DNA of 64,000 nt from Anthonomus grandis grandis (lineage: Eukaryota; Arthropoda; Insecta; Coleoptera; Curculionidae): NCBI RefSeq assembly GCF_022605725.1, contig NC_065548.1:42711131-42775130 (forward strand), written 5' to 3'. The position numbers were made by a program, and so were the translations under genes. The notes beneath the pieces are model-generated. The model was not told where the DNA came from. It ran no database searches and saw only the letters and a program-made list of their open reading frames with translations. Numbering within the stretch: the stretch's first letter is position 1; each line of letters opens with the position of its first letter. Positions 35,276 through 44,512 of the stretch are shown in pieces.

Positions 35276-36776
35276 CACACAACCAAACTTATATGGAATC
35301 ACCCAGTAATTTCGCAAAATGGAATTTATTTAAAAAAATAGTCATTGAGGATTAAAGGGCACTTTTTCAAAACTAAGTTTATTAAAAAAAATAATAAAAC
35401 TGATTACAATTTTCACAATAATAGAACAAAAAACAAAAAGTGTAGATTTCTATAAAAATGATTTTTCTGAATATGACAAATTAACAAGATAGTTAATTTA
35501 AAATTAAATGTTAATAATCAGTATTGCCACCTCTAGCATCGATGCAAGCACGAATTCGACGAGGCATGCTATTTATCAAATTGTCAATGTCTTCTTGGGG
35601 AACATTTGTCCATTCCTCTAAAACCGCTTGAATAAGTTGCTCAGTGTTACCAGGAGCATTCTGGCGAGCTCTAATCTTTCTTTTTATCTTATCCCATAAG
35701 TGCTCTATAGGATTAAGATCCGGTGAGCAAGAAGGCCACTCTAAAACGGCAATACCTTCCGTTTCTAAGAAACATTTTGCAACTCTGCTGGTATGTGGAG
35801 GGGCATTATCTTGCATAAATAAAAAAAAATTGCCAGAACCACCTCGCCAGAGCCTAACTACAGGTTGCAATACCAAATCTACATACCTTTGACCTGTTAG
35901 GGTTTGTCGAATTGGAATTAAAGGAGTTCTTTCACCAATCATAATTCCACCCCAAAACATTACAGTACCTCCTTTGTATTTCGGGATAGGTTTGGCAGCA
36001 CGAAGTCTAGCTTGTCTCCCTCTACCTCTTAAAATGCGAATCCGCCGGTCATCGGATCGTAGTCCTATTCTGGTTTCATCCGAACATAAGACATTTCTCC
36101 AATTTTTAATATCCCAATTTTCATGCTCCAAACACCAATTTAAACGGTCAATTTTATGTTGCCTTGAAAGTTCTGGAACCCTTAACTGTCTTCTGCTAAA
36201 TAAATTCTGAGCGCGAAGTCTTCTTCTAATAGTTTCGACAGAAACACTCACACCCGTAGCTTGTAAAAGTTGCCTTTGAAGCTCTGGATCAGATGTTGTG
36301 GGATTTCTTCTTGCTATTTGAGCTAAAAAGCGATCCTGCCCTTCAGTAGTTGCTCTTTCACGACTTCTCCTTGGTCTGTTTTTCAAGGTTCCCAATTCCA
36401 GAAATCTTGAATATGTTTTTGAAACAACACCTTGTGAAACCCCCACCGTTCTAGCTATCTGCCTTTGTGACATGCCTTGTTCTGCCAGAGCAATAATTCT
36501 TCCCCTCTGAACTTCCGATAGCCCAATGTATGGCACATATGGGCTTCCGATAGCCCATTCTTATTTAGTTTTCAAAAATAAATAAATTATAAATTTGATG
36601 CGACTTGCGAGTGAAACAGTAAAATCGACACTGCTAGGTAAAACATTATTATTTATTATTAATCTGCCTGTCCTTGAGAGTAAATACTTGTACTTTTTTA
36701 TTGCTTGCAACAAAAAATATCTTACTAAAATATTTCGTATTAATACAAGGTGATTCCATATAAGTTTGGTTGTGTG
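35276..36776. mobile_element. Tc1-like transposon, apparently intact (TA target)
   Basis: A 28-bp perfect terminal inverted repeat (CACACAACCAAACTTATATG...) spans from 35276 and ends at 36776, flanked by TA on each side (35274-35275, 36777-36778). The total length of 1501 bp and the single uninterrupted transposase frame are what an autonomous Tc1 element would show. It is nested in the P-like element. Confidence 0.92.
35511..36536 (-). CDS. Tc1 transposase, DD34E, full length
   Basis: 341 residues with no stop. The N-terminal paired-like region has two helix-turn-helix units (GRIIALAEQGMSQRQIARTV near residues 12-31, and a second at about 80-110 with VSVSVETIRRRL). A GRGR-type basic hook follows (RILRGRGRQARLR, about 167-179). 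The catalytic triad is CSDETRIG (first Asp, about residue 152), MQDNAPPHTS (second Asp) and SPDLNPIEHLWD (Glu), with exactly 34 residues between Asp 2 and Glu by my count. These are the standard features of an active-type Tc1 enzyme, which excises and inserts at TA dinucleotides. Start choice: the first ATG (MPYIGLSEVQRG) directly precedes the HTH. Confidence 0.93.
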   Translation of the reverse strand: MPYIGLSEVQRGRIIALAEQGMSQRQIARTVGVSQGVVSKTYSRFLELGTLKNRPRRSRERATTEGQDRFLAQIARRNPTTSDPELQRQLLQATGVSVSVETIRRRLRAQNLFSRRQLRVPELSRQHKIDRLNWCLEHENWDIKNWRNVLCSDETRIGLRSDDRRIRILRGRGRQARLRAAKPIPKYKGGTVMFWGGIMIGERTPLIPIRQTLTGQRYVDLVLQPVVRLWRGGSGNFFLFMQDNAPPHTSRVAKCFLETEGIAVLEWPSCSPDLNPIEHLWDKIKRKIRARQNAPGNTEQLIQAVLEEWTNVPQEDIDNLINSMPRRIRACIDARGGNTDY

Positions 36777-36940
36777 TACATGAACAGAGTTTTATTTAAT
36801 ACATTTTAATATGACCTTTCGTTTTTGCTTTAGATGTTCAATGGATTTAGGGTTAGGGCATGGTTTATTTGTTTTGTGTGTATTTTGTGTGACAAATATG
36901 GCAGAGCTTCTTAAATTATAATAATTAAAATTTTTTTATC

Positions 36941-37072
36941 ATGGTGTACTGTGCATTTGTGGGTTGTTCAAGCAACAACAACAAAAAAAGTAAGGTAGTT
37001 TCGGATTGCCGATTCTTTAGATTTCCAAAGAACAAACAAGTTTGCCGACAATGGATTACAAAACTATTTTAA
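36941..37072 (+). pseudogene. THAP-domain exon fragment
   Basis: 43 codons: MVYCAFVGCSSNNN (the two first zinc-binding Cys), then FFRFPKNKQVCRQWI, matching the N-terminal half of a THAP zinc finger (Cys-x2-4-Cys, FP motif, Trp). The frame stops before the C-terminal Cys-x2-His pair, so the domain is incomplete or continues in an exon I cannot see. THAP is the DNA-binding domain of P-element transposases, which agrees with the flanking P-like terminal repeats. Confidence 0.65.
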
Positions 37073-37770
37073 TAACACGTCTACCCATAAGCAATTTAAA
37101 AAAATATAGATTATAGATACTTAAGAAAGTGAAATTAATTGGTTGTATGTCATCAATGGCATCATGCATTTTCTTTTGGCATTTACTGGTAACACTATTA
37201 TTACCAACAACCAATGGGTACTCATATGTATACTTAGCGCACACAATTTTATGAAAGTTAATTGTCACAATAGGCTGTATATCAATCCTCTATTTTTGTT
37301 TTATTTTTTTAAAAATATAATAAAATATGTACATATTATATCACTGATATTTTTCTGCAGAGGCATTCGTCTAAAGTAAAAAAAAGTTAAATAAAAACCA
37401 TAAATCCTTTTTTTTTGGCTATAAAGTATTATTAATTTATTATTAATTAACAAGCCTTCAGACGTTTCATATTGTGTATATTTATTTTCAAATTAAAATA
37501 CCTTAAATAATAAAAATCGTTTTTTAAACCTTATCCAAAACCAAAATAGGCATTTATATTATATAAGGCTTTACTATCCTTGCACGGATCCACGAATCCT
37601 ACATACTAATAATACTTAATAAGTAATGTTAAATAAAAAAGGCTTTAAAATACTGCTTTTCCAACCGACAAACAGAATTCTTGTCATCGAGTGACGTCAT
37701 GCGCAAAGTCACACGAAATTGCATCGCCAAGTGGGTTTATCTTGCCAGTAATAGTATCATGCTGTTACGG

Positions 37771-38161
37771 GATATAGCGTAAGACATGCATCTACGTCAG
37801 CAGCTGTTAAATCAGGAGTTAAATGTCATTAAAAATACAGCAGGCTAAAGTCCCCATTCAAACGTTTTCTTTTATAACCGTCCTGTAGGTACACCTAATG
37901 ACTTTTTACAAATACAATATTAAATTTAGCGTTATAAACACATTGATTTAAATTACTTACACAATAAATGACATAGACATTAAGTTTTGTATTATTTTTT
38001 AATGATGTATTTTATGTTACGCTACTACTTTTAGACACGCTTATTATAGACAGTATAAGCAAAGTATATAGATTTCAACTGTTAGACTGTGGTATAAGAT
38101 TATATTTTCTCTGAGCGGTGATATAAGAGGCCGAATTTTTGATATTAATCAGACAGAACGT
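37771..38161. other. Spacer between P-like and Harbinger-2 elements
   Basis: AT-rich, nothing recognisable. Confidence 0.5.
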
Positions 38162-39744
38162 TTAGGCCCTCCGCACATTAAGAAACTAAAAAGAAACTCA
38201 ACTAATTGGAAATTTAAATCACAAACTAGTTACCAACTAAGAATCGCATACGATGCAACTGATAAAATCACTTCGCTTCTGAATTATCGGGGGAATTTTG
38301 TGCTTAAACTATTATTTTAGTACAGTGCGCGTTAAAAAAATGTCTAGTGATTCGAGTGATGAGGATATTATCCTTTATTACTATTATAGAAAAGGGAGAA
38401 ACCGACAAAAGAAAAGGAGATATTGGATTCACTCCTACATTGAGAAAAATATAAAATGCAGAGCTTTTGTTGCTGCTACAAAAGAACTACAAGAAACTGA
38501 CGCCAAGTTTCTGGCCTTTTATAGAATGTCAAAGGAATCATATGTACATTTAGTACAAATTTATTTTCTTTAATATAAAAACTGAAGAATTATAAATAAA
38601 TGTTATTTACTAAATTAAACATCATTAGTATTGAATATATTTCCCACAAATTCATAATAAGACAAGGCTCTCTGTGGATTATGCGTTGCAATATGAAGGG
38701 TGGGTCAAAATATTTCCTTGTTCTGTTTGAATTGTTGAGGTTGTAGGTTGCAACTCTGCCGAGACTTTAGACCCTGTCGATATATTTGAATTTGAGCTCA
38801 AAATCTTTAGCGTACTATGCACTATATCATCAATTAAATCCATTACTTTTCGCTTAAACATTCTTGTTTGGTGGGAAGACATCTCGTTTAAATCGGGCAG
38901 TAGGCTCAGTAGGCTCAGACTAAAAACATTTTATTGGCCTCCTGCAGCGGGTCCATGTTGGCATCAAGTTTTTTTTTCTATTAAATATTCATCAAAGCTT
39001 TCATCTACATTATCTTTTGATTGTTTATTATCTCTGCGCCTTGAAGATGATTTTTTTTTATGAATTGATGATTGTGGAGGCTCAGATGGCAAAGCATACG
39101 AGTGAGGAGATGGTAATTGTAATTAATTTGATTGTGGGGATGGTGCTGGCAGGGACACAGAATTTGTCCGTGGAAGTGTTGTCTGGGAATCATCCGACTC
39201 TTCTTTTTCATGAGCATCATGAACTTCTTCCGATTGTTTTGGAAATTCCCTGAAGTCGCGGAATTTAAAGCTTTTATATATGGTAAAGCAAACTGCATCG
39301 CAGCTGTTAGATAATAAGCCTTTTTTAATTTAGCTGAAGAGTCAGGGAGAAGCTGGTTTCATATGTCTCACAAATACTGTTCTCAAGTTTTTCCACTTGT
39401 CCTTGCATTCGGTCCCTAAATTAAAAAATGTATTTAGAAATTATGTTTCTGATTTGTGTTTTTTGCCTATCTTTTATTTAAATGAAAACTATTAGTCCAA
39501 GGCAAATTTCCGCAGAAAAGTATAGGGTAGAAGAGTGTGTAAAAAAATTCAAAATAAAAACAAAATATGTATAGTGTTATTTTAAATACATTTTTGTTTC
39601 AGATATCTTGCGACTGGAGGAACATTCGTCAGTCTGGCTTTATATTTTGCTAGAGGGGACAATGCCGTTTCACAAATTGTGACCGAAACCACGGCTATTA
39701 TATGGGATGTATTAAAGGAAGAATATCTGCCCATTCCAGATATA

Positions 39745-42240
39745 CAGGGTGATTCAATTAATATTGCACGAAAATGAAATGCCGGTTTTTTTGGGTTAAA
39801 TTATGACGAAAAGTTCCTATAAACATATGTCCGAAAGTGCTTCGTTTCCAAGATACAGGGTGTTCAAATTTTCTTAAAAAATCGATTTTTTATTAATATC
39901 TAAGAAATGCCTTTGCTGTTTGCAATGTCATTCACACCATTTCTGGATATCTTAATGATGTATCTTTTTGACATATGACAGTTGATTTGTTATTCCAGGG
40001 ACGTGCCCACGGGGTAAGCGGGTTAGGTTTTTTGTACAAAAAATAGCACCTAGTAGATTTTTTGAACCTCCTGTACATTTTTTGGATGACGCAACTAAAG
40101 ATGGAATTGTTTCAACTCTTGGATGTTTTTCGTATCTCCCTCCGTTTTCGATAAAAAAATTAAGAATTGCTTTTTTGCATCCCTCTGTAAAAATACAAGT
40201 AAATGCTTTTAAATCACGCGAAAGCAAAGAAATAATTTTCTTCCTAAAATGTAATACTTACCTATTCATAGTGTCGAATATCAAGTACAGCATTAACAAC
40301 TGCTGATCTAAAAAATACTGCGGAATGTTGAAATTGTAAATACGTATTAAACAAAATTTAGTAAATACTATTATCGTTTTAGTTTTTGTCGCATTCTTTT
40401 CGTTGCTTTGAAAATGCAATAAATAAAATACCAGTTCATTTAACATTACTAGGTGTGGCTCAGTGATAAGGTGTTGTTTTTTTCCTGTCAAGTAGACAAT
40501 TTCCTCATTTTTGTCTAAAATGGAGTACACTTATAGTGAAATGTGCGATATGCACTTTGTGTATGGTCTTGCTAATGGTAATTCACAAGCAGCGAGGCGT
40601 ATTTACGCGGACAAATACCCTAACCGAGTACTTCCTCATAGTCAAATGTTTACTCGCCTCCATCAACGTCTCAGAGAAAGTGGAAGTTTTAAAAAACTTA
40701 CAGTCGACAATGGACGACCCCGCACAGTTGCAACCGCAGAAGCTGAAGAAGCAGTGCTCCACGAAATCGAGGATAATCCTTCAACGAGTACAAGACAGAT
40801 TGCTGCCACTTTAAACATTAGTCAGCCAACAGTGTTTAGAATACTGAAAAATCAGCTTTTGTACCCGTATCACATCCAGCGGGTACAAGCACTTTTGCCA
40901 GACCACTATCCTCATAGAGTGGCTTTCTGTCGATGGTTACAACAAAACATTGTAGAAAATCCTCCTTTTTTATCAAAAATACTTTTCACGGACGAAGCTA
41001 ATTTCTCCAGGAATTCGATAATGAATTTCCATAATAATCACATTTGGGCAGATGAAAATCCACATGGAATAAGTGAAAGTCGCCATCAACACCAATTTTC
41101 ACTGAATGTTTGGGTTGGAATCATTGAAGACCACTTAATTGGTCCTTTCTTTTTGCAACAAAGGTTAAGTGGAGAAGTGTATCGGCGTTTTCTTCAAGAG
41201 GAGTTGCCAACACTATTAGAAAACGTCCCGCTTGACTTAAGGTACCAAATGTTTTTCATGCATGATGGCGCTCCGGCGCATTTCAGCTTAATTGCTCGAC
41301 AGTATTTAGATAGAGTATATCCCAATCGTTGGATAGGTCGTGGAGGTATACAACCCTGGCCTGCGCGATCTCCCGATCTAAATCCAATAGACTTTTTTCT
41401 CTGGGGCCACCTCAAGTAATTAGTTTATACCACCCCCATCGAAAATGTTGAAGAATTAAGAAATCGTATTATTGCAAATTGCGATATTATTCGAAACACG
41501 CCAGGAATCTTTGAACGTGTTCGCCAGTCAATGCGTCGCAGGACAGACGCATGCATTGCAGTTGGAGGAACTCATTTTGAACAACTATTATAGCGTACGT
41601 TTCTTAGTCCATAGCTTTTCATTACCTTCATCAATTTACTAATGTTTATTCTAAGAATTTAATTAATGTACCTAAGTTTAATTAAAACTATTTTTCAACA
41701 GGTAGTACAGTTAATGTCATGTCAAAATTCCAAATTACCGTATTTACTATTCTTCACCCTGTAAATCGATAAGTAGGCATTTTATTATGTTTATTCAAGT
41801 TTTTTCAAACGTTTGCATTAAACTAATTTTTTTATCGAAAACGGAGGGAGATACGAAAAACACCCAAGAGTTGAAACAATTCCATCTTTAGTTGCGTCAT
41901 CCAAAAAATGTACAGGAGGTTCAAAAAATCTACTAGGTGCTATTTTTTGTACAAAAAACCTAACCCGCTTACCCCGTGGGCACGTCCCTGGAATAACAAA
42001 TCAACTGTCATATGTCAAAAAGATACATCATTAAGATATCCAGAAATGGTGTGAATGACATTGCAAACAGCAAAGGCATTTCTAAGATATTAATAAAAAA
42101 TCGATTTTTTAAGAAAATTTGAACACCCTGTATCTCGGAAACGAAGCACTTTCGGACATATGTTTATAGGAACTTTTCGTCATAATTTAACCCAAAAAAA
42201 CCGGCATTTCATTTTCGTGCAATATTAATGAATCACCCTG
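39745..42240. mobile_element. IS630/mariner-like element D with ~420-bp TIRs, nested in Harbinger-2
   Basis: TA (39743-39744), CAGGGTGATTCA..., and the reverse complement ending 42240, then TA (42241-42242). The inverted arms are nearly identical over about 418 bp (39745-40163 and 41823-42240), which suggests a recent insertion. One plus-strand transposase frame lies inside. Taking the element out with one TA rejoins the Harbinger nuclease in frame (PDI then EQWKKIAERFG). Confidence 0.93.
40511..41593 (+). pseudogene. Transposase of element D, one nonsense codon
   Basis: About 360 codons with a single in-frame TAA at 41417-41419, right after FFLWGHLK. The frame then continues cleanly (LVYTTPIENVEELRNRI ... 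GGTHFEQLL) to TAG at 41591-41593. The N-terminus has two HTH domains (YSEMCDMHFVYGLANGNSQ..YADKYPNR, and TSTRQIAATLNISQPTVFRIL). Catalytic blocks are LFTDEANF (D1), FMHDGAPAHFS (D2) and WPARSPDLNPIDFFLWG (D3), with 36 residues between D2 and D3 by my count. Start: ATG at 40511, or the ATG at 40520. The enzyme would bind the long terminal repeats and cut at TA. The stop removes about 58 residues after the catalytic core. Confidence 0.85.
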
Positions 42241-43490
42241 TAGAACAATGGAAAAAATTGCAGAACGCTTTGGTTTATTGTGGAATTTACCTAACAGCCT
42301 AGGCGCTATTGACGGAAAACATATTCGTATTGAAAAACTTCCAAATTCCGGATCCACTAATTTTAATTATAAATCGTACCATTCTATCGTACTGATGGCA
42401 TGCTGTGACGCTGATGGTCTATTTACATTAATTGAAATGGGTTATGCAGGCAGAAATAGCGATGGCGGAATTTTCCGTGCTTCAGCTATTAAGCATTGGA
42501 TTGAAAATGAAGTCCTAAATTTTCCACTATCTTCAAAATTGCCCAGTGACGCGAGCAATAATCAATTCCCTCACTACTTTGCTGGCGACGAAGCATTTCC
42601 CTTACTACGCTACTTAATGAGACCATATCCACAACGTACATTGGATATTGTAAGAAGGATTTTCAATTACCGATTAAGTCGGGAAAGACGTATCATAGAA
42701 TGTTCATTCGGAATGATGGCCGAGAAATTTTAAGTTTTAGATACTGCAATAAAATGTCATTTGCCCGAGAAAATCATTAAAATAATAAAATCTGTGTGTA
42801 TTCTACACAATTAACGGGAAGGATTATATGTGTATATAATCCACAGCAATTTGAAGAAAATAATAGCTCGGTCATAAATCCCGATATAGAACCTCAAAAT
42901 CTTCACATAAGTGCTCAATCTTCCGCACACAACTTAAGGAATTATTTATCTAACTATTTCATAACTCCAGCAGCTGCTCTTCCATGGCAATGGAATTACA
43001 CTGTATAGCTTATTTTGTAATAATTTAAATAAATCTGTATAAATCAATACATACCTGATAAATTTAGTTCCTTTCCAATAACATTCCAAGACTTTTCGGT
43101 TATGTCTTTGCGCGAATATTCATTTAATGTATAGTCATATAGACAGGGGTATTTTTCCACTTCTTGAACTAATCTAATATTCAATGATTGTTCTGCTATT
43201 TTCGACATTTTGAATGTTTTCTCATAAAACACATTAGAAACTAATCGCGAGCGACTCGCATGTCCAGTTGCTGCTGACAAATCACCGAAGCGTTTCAAAC
43301 TGGTTACCAATTAGTTGCGCTGTGTGCGAGTGCTCATAGAAATACACGGGCCGCAACTAATAAGCAACTGATTGACGAGTTAAATTTGCAATTAGTTTCT
43401 TTTTAGTTGCCTAATGTGCGAAGGGCCTTACGTATCGTTTAGAATATGTATCTCGTTGATCCTTTGTAACAAGTAGCAATAACTTCTTTC

Positions 43491-44065
43491 CAGTGGCGGC
43501 TCGTGACTTTAGGAAGAGGTGAAGCGCAAAACCCAAAATATACCTTAAGCAGCAAAAACAAAATATTATTATGCAAATTGGGTCCTATAACAACATTTTA
43601 TAAAAAAAATTCCCGAACGCGATGGAATTTACTTCCGATAAACAAGAACTAAGTCAATAGAATAAGAACCTTTGGCTGGCAGCGGCATGCATACGCAGCG
43701 CCGTTCTGTAAATTACCCCGCGTGTTTGTCCGTCCGTTGCCATAGCAACCGTCGTAAGCGCATTATTGTTTCTGCTAATTGTGCTGCATTGACACATGCG
43801 GTGGCGGTCGCCGCTACTCTTATGAGAATATGTTTAGCGCGCTCGGGTTTCTGAATACTTTTACAAATATATTCTTTATTACTAATAATATATTTTATAC
43901 TTAATACTAATTTTGATAAATCAGATAAAATAAAGAATTAATTTGTTATAAAATATAAAACAAACTAAATTGTAAATGTAAAGATGTCGATTTTAAAACT
44001 CTTAAGTTTGTTAAAATTTGTGGTGAAGCGGCGGTTCACCCGCGTCCCCTGACGAGCCGCTACTG
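43491..44065. mobile_element. hAT-type MITE with perfect 8-bp target duplication
   Basis: Starts CAGTGGCGGCTCGTGA and ends in the reverse complement of CAGTAGCGGCTCGTCA. It is flanked on both sides by CTTCTTTC (43483-43490, 44066-44073), the 8-bp duplication expected of hAT. 575 bp, no coding capacity. The GC-rich middle and the subterminal GGTGAAGCG repeats are internal structure. Confidence 0.92.
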
Positions 44066-44073
44066 CTTCTTTC

Positions 44074-44512
44074 ACTTTGTTTTTATAGATTAAAGTGGTC
44101 AAATTGAACTTTAGTTTCTCTCAACCCAACATATTTACTGGTCCTTCGTGCTCGGATACAAAGTAGTTCAGATTTCGCCCTGAAATCTCTAAAACCCAAG
44201 CAACCTGTGTGTGCAGAACGGCATCGTCTCCGACGCCATTATGAAGAGAAGATGCTAAAGCCCGGTAATATTGCAGAAATATTTAAAACCTGTTTGATAG
44301 TAATTTGGAGAAACATGATTAGTCCTTCACATACCTACCTACCTATTTAGCCTAAAATTTATCCATTTAACCTAAAATTTACCTATTTTAACCAAACAAA
44401 ATTATCTTAATTATTTTATCAAGCAACTTTAACAACAAGCGTATAAATACGTACAAAAACGTTACCAAAACTTCTTATAAGTAACATTATGTGCCTTTTG
44501 ATCCCTATTTAA
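44074..44512. other. Spacer with possible BEL/Pao leader remnant
   Basis: ATATTTACTGGTCCTTCGTG near 44130 resembles the TGGTCCTTCG leader common just inside BEL/Pao 5' ends. The evidence is weak and no LTR pair was found. The remainder is unremarkable. Confidence 0.3.

Larger units (their letters stand above)
35168..37761. mobile_element. P-element-like transposon with THAP domain, interrupted by Tc1
   Basis: Terminal repeats start CATGATACTAATAC (35168) and, on the other strand, CATGATACTATTAC (ending 37761). Both share AAGATAAACCCAC further in, and a subterminal inverted repeat TGACGTCA-TCGATGACAA (near 35233 and 37690). Flanks carry the direct repeat CTGTTACGG (35159-35167 and 37762-37770). 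P elements start CATGATG and duplicate about 8 bp. The THAP exon inside fits the P superfamily. Without the nested Tc1 only about 1.1 kb remains, so it is non-autonomous. Confidence 0.72.
38341..43008 (+). pseudogene. Harbinger-2 DDE nuclease (HARBI1-like), split by mariner
   Basis: Exon 1 begins at ATG 38341 (MSSDSSDEDII..) and runs through RRYWIHSYIEKN and FLAFYRMSKESYVHLV. A small exon near 39500-39523 (ISPRQISAEK) is possible. After the acceptor at about 39603 come YLATGGTFVSLALYF and LKEEYLPIPDI, then the inserted mariner. From 42242 the frame resumes: KKIAERFGLLW, LGAIDGKHIRI (first Asp), GYAGRNSDGGIF (second Asp), FAGDEAFPLLRYL and RRIFNYRLSRERRIIECSFG. A TAA at 42730-42732 interrupts the end, and a decayed PAAALPWQWNY C-terminus ends at 43008. 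It is inactive through the insertion and the stop. Confidence 0.8.
38690..43208 (-). pseudogene. Harbinger-2 MADF accessory protein, exons interlocked with the nuclease
   Basis: Exon 1, 43208-43055 (-), starts MSKIAEQSLNIRLVQEVEKY and has the MADF first helices (YPCLYDYTLNEYSRKD, SWNVIGKELNLS), ending before GTATGT in phase 1. Exon 2 starts at 39415 after TTTAG in the matching phase and completes the domain with GTECKDKWKNLRTVFVRHMK. A linker follows, with a serine/glutamate-rich part (EKEESDDSQTTLPRTNS) and, near 38880-38690, a BESS-like tail (FKRKVMDLIDDIVHS). Frame changes at about 39345 and later, and a stop near 39110, make it a probable pseudogene. Role by homology: DNA binding and nuclear targeting of the nuclease. 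Confidence 0.7.
38165..43427. mobile_element. PIF/Harbinger DNA transposon 2, with nested mariner-like element
   Basis: Terminal repeats GGCCCTCCGCACATTAAG (38165) and, in reverse complement, GGCCCTTCGCACATTAGG (ending 43427), with similarity continuing about 55 bp. The TTA target is duplicated at 38162-38164 and 43428-43430. It encodes a HARBI1-like nuclease (+) and a MADF protein (-). A 2.5-kb mariner-like element splits the nuclease. Without it the Harbinger is about 2.8 kb. Confidence 0.9.

Noticed and set aside
35644..36210. Plus-strand frames opposite the Tc1 transposase
   Set aside because: Shadows of an intact, well-identified transposase on the minus strand.
39017..39314. Plus-strand frames of 60-78 codons
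   Set aside because: Antisense to the MADF linker region of Harbinger-2; no motif.
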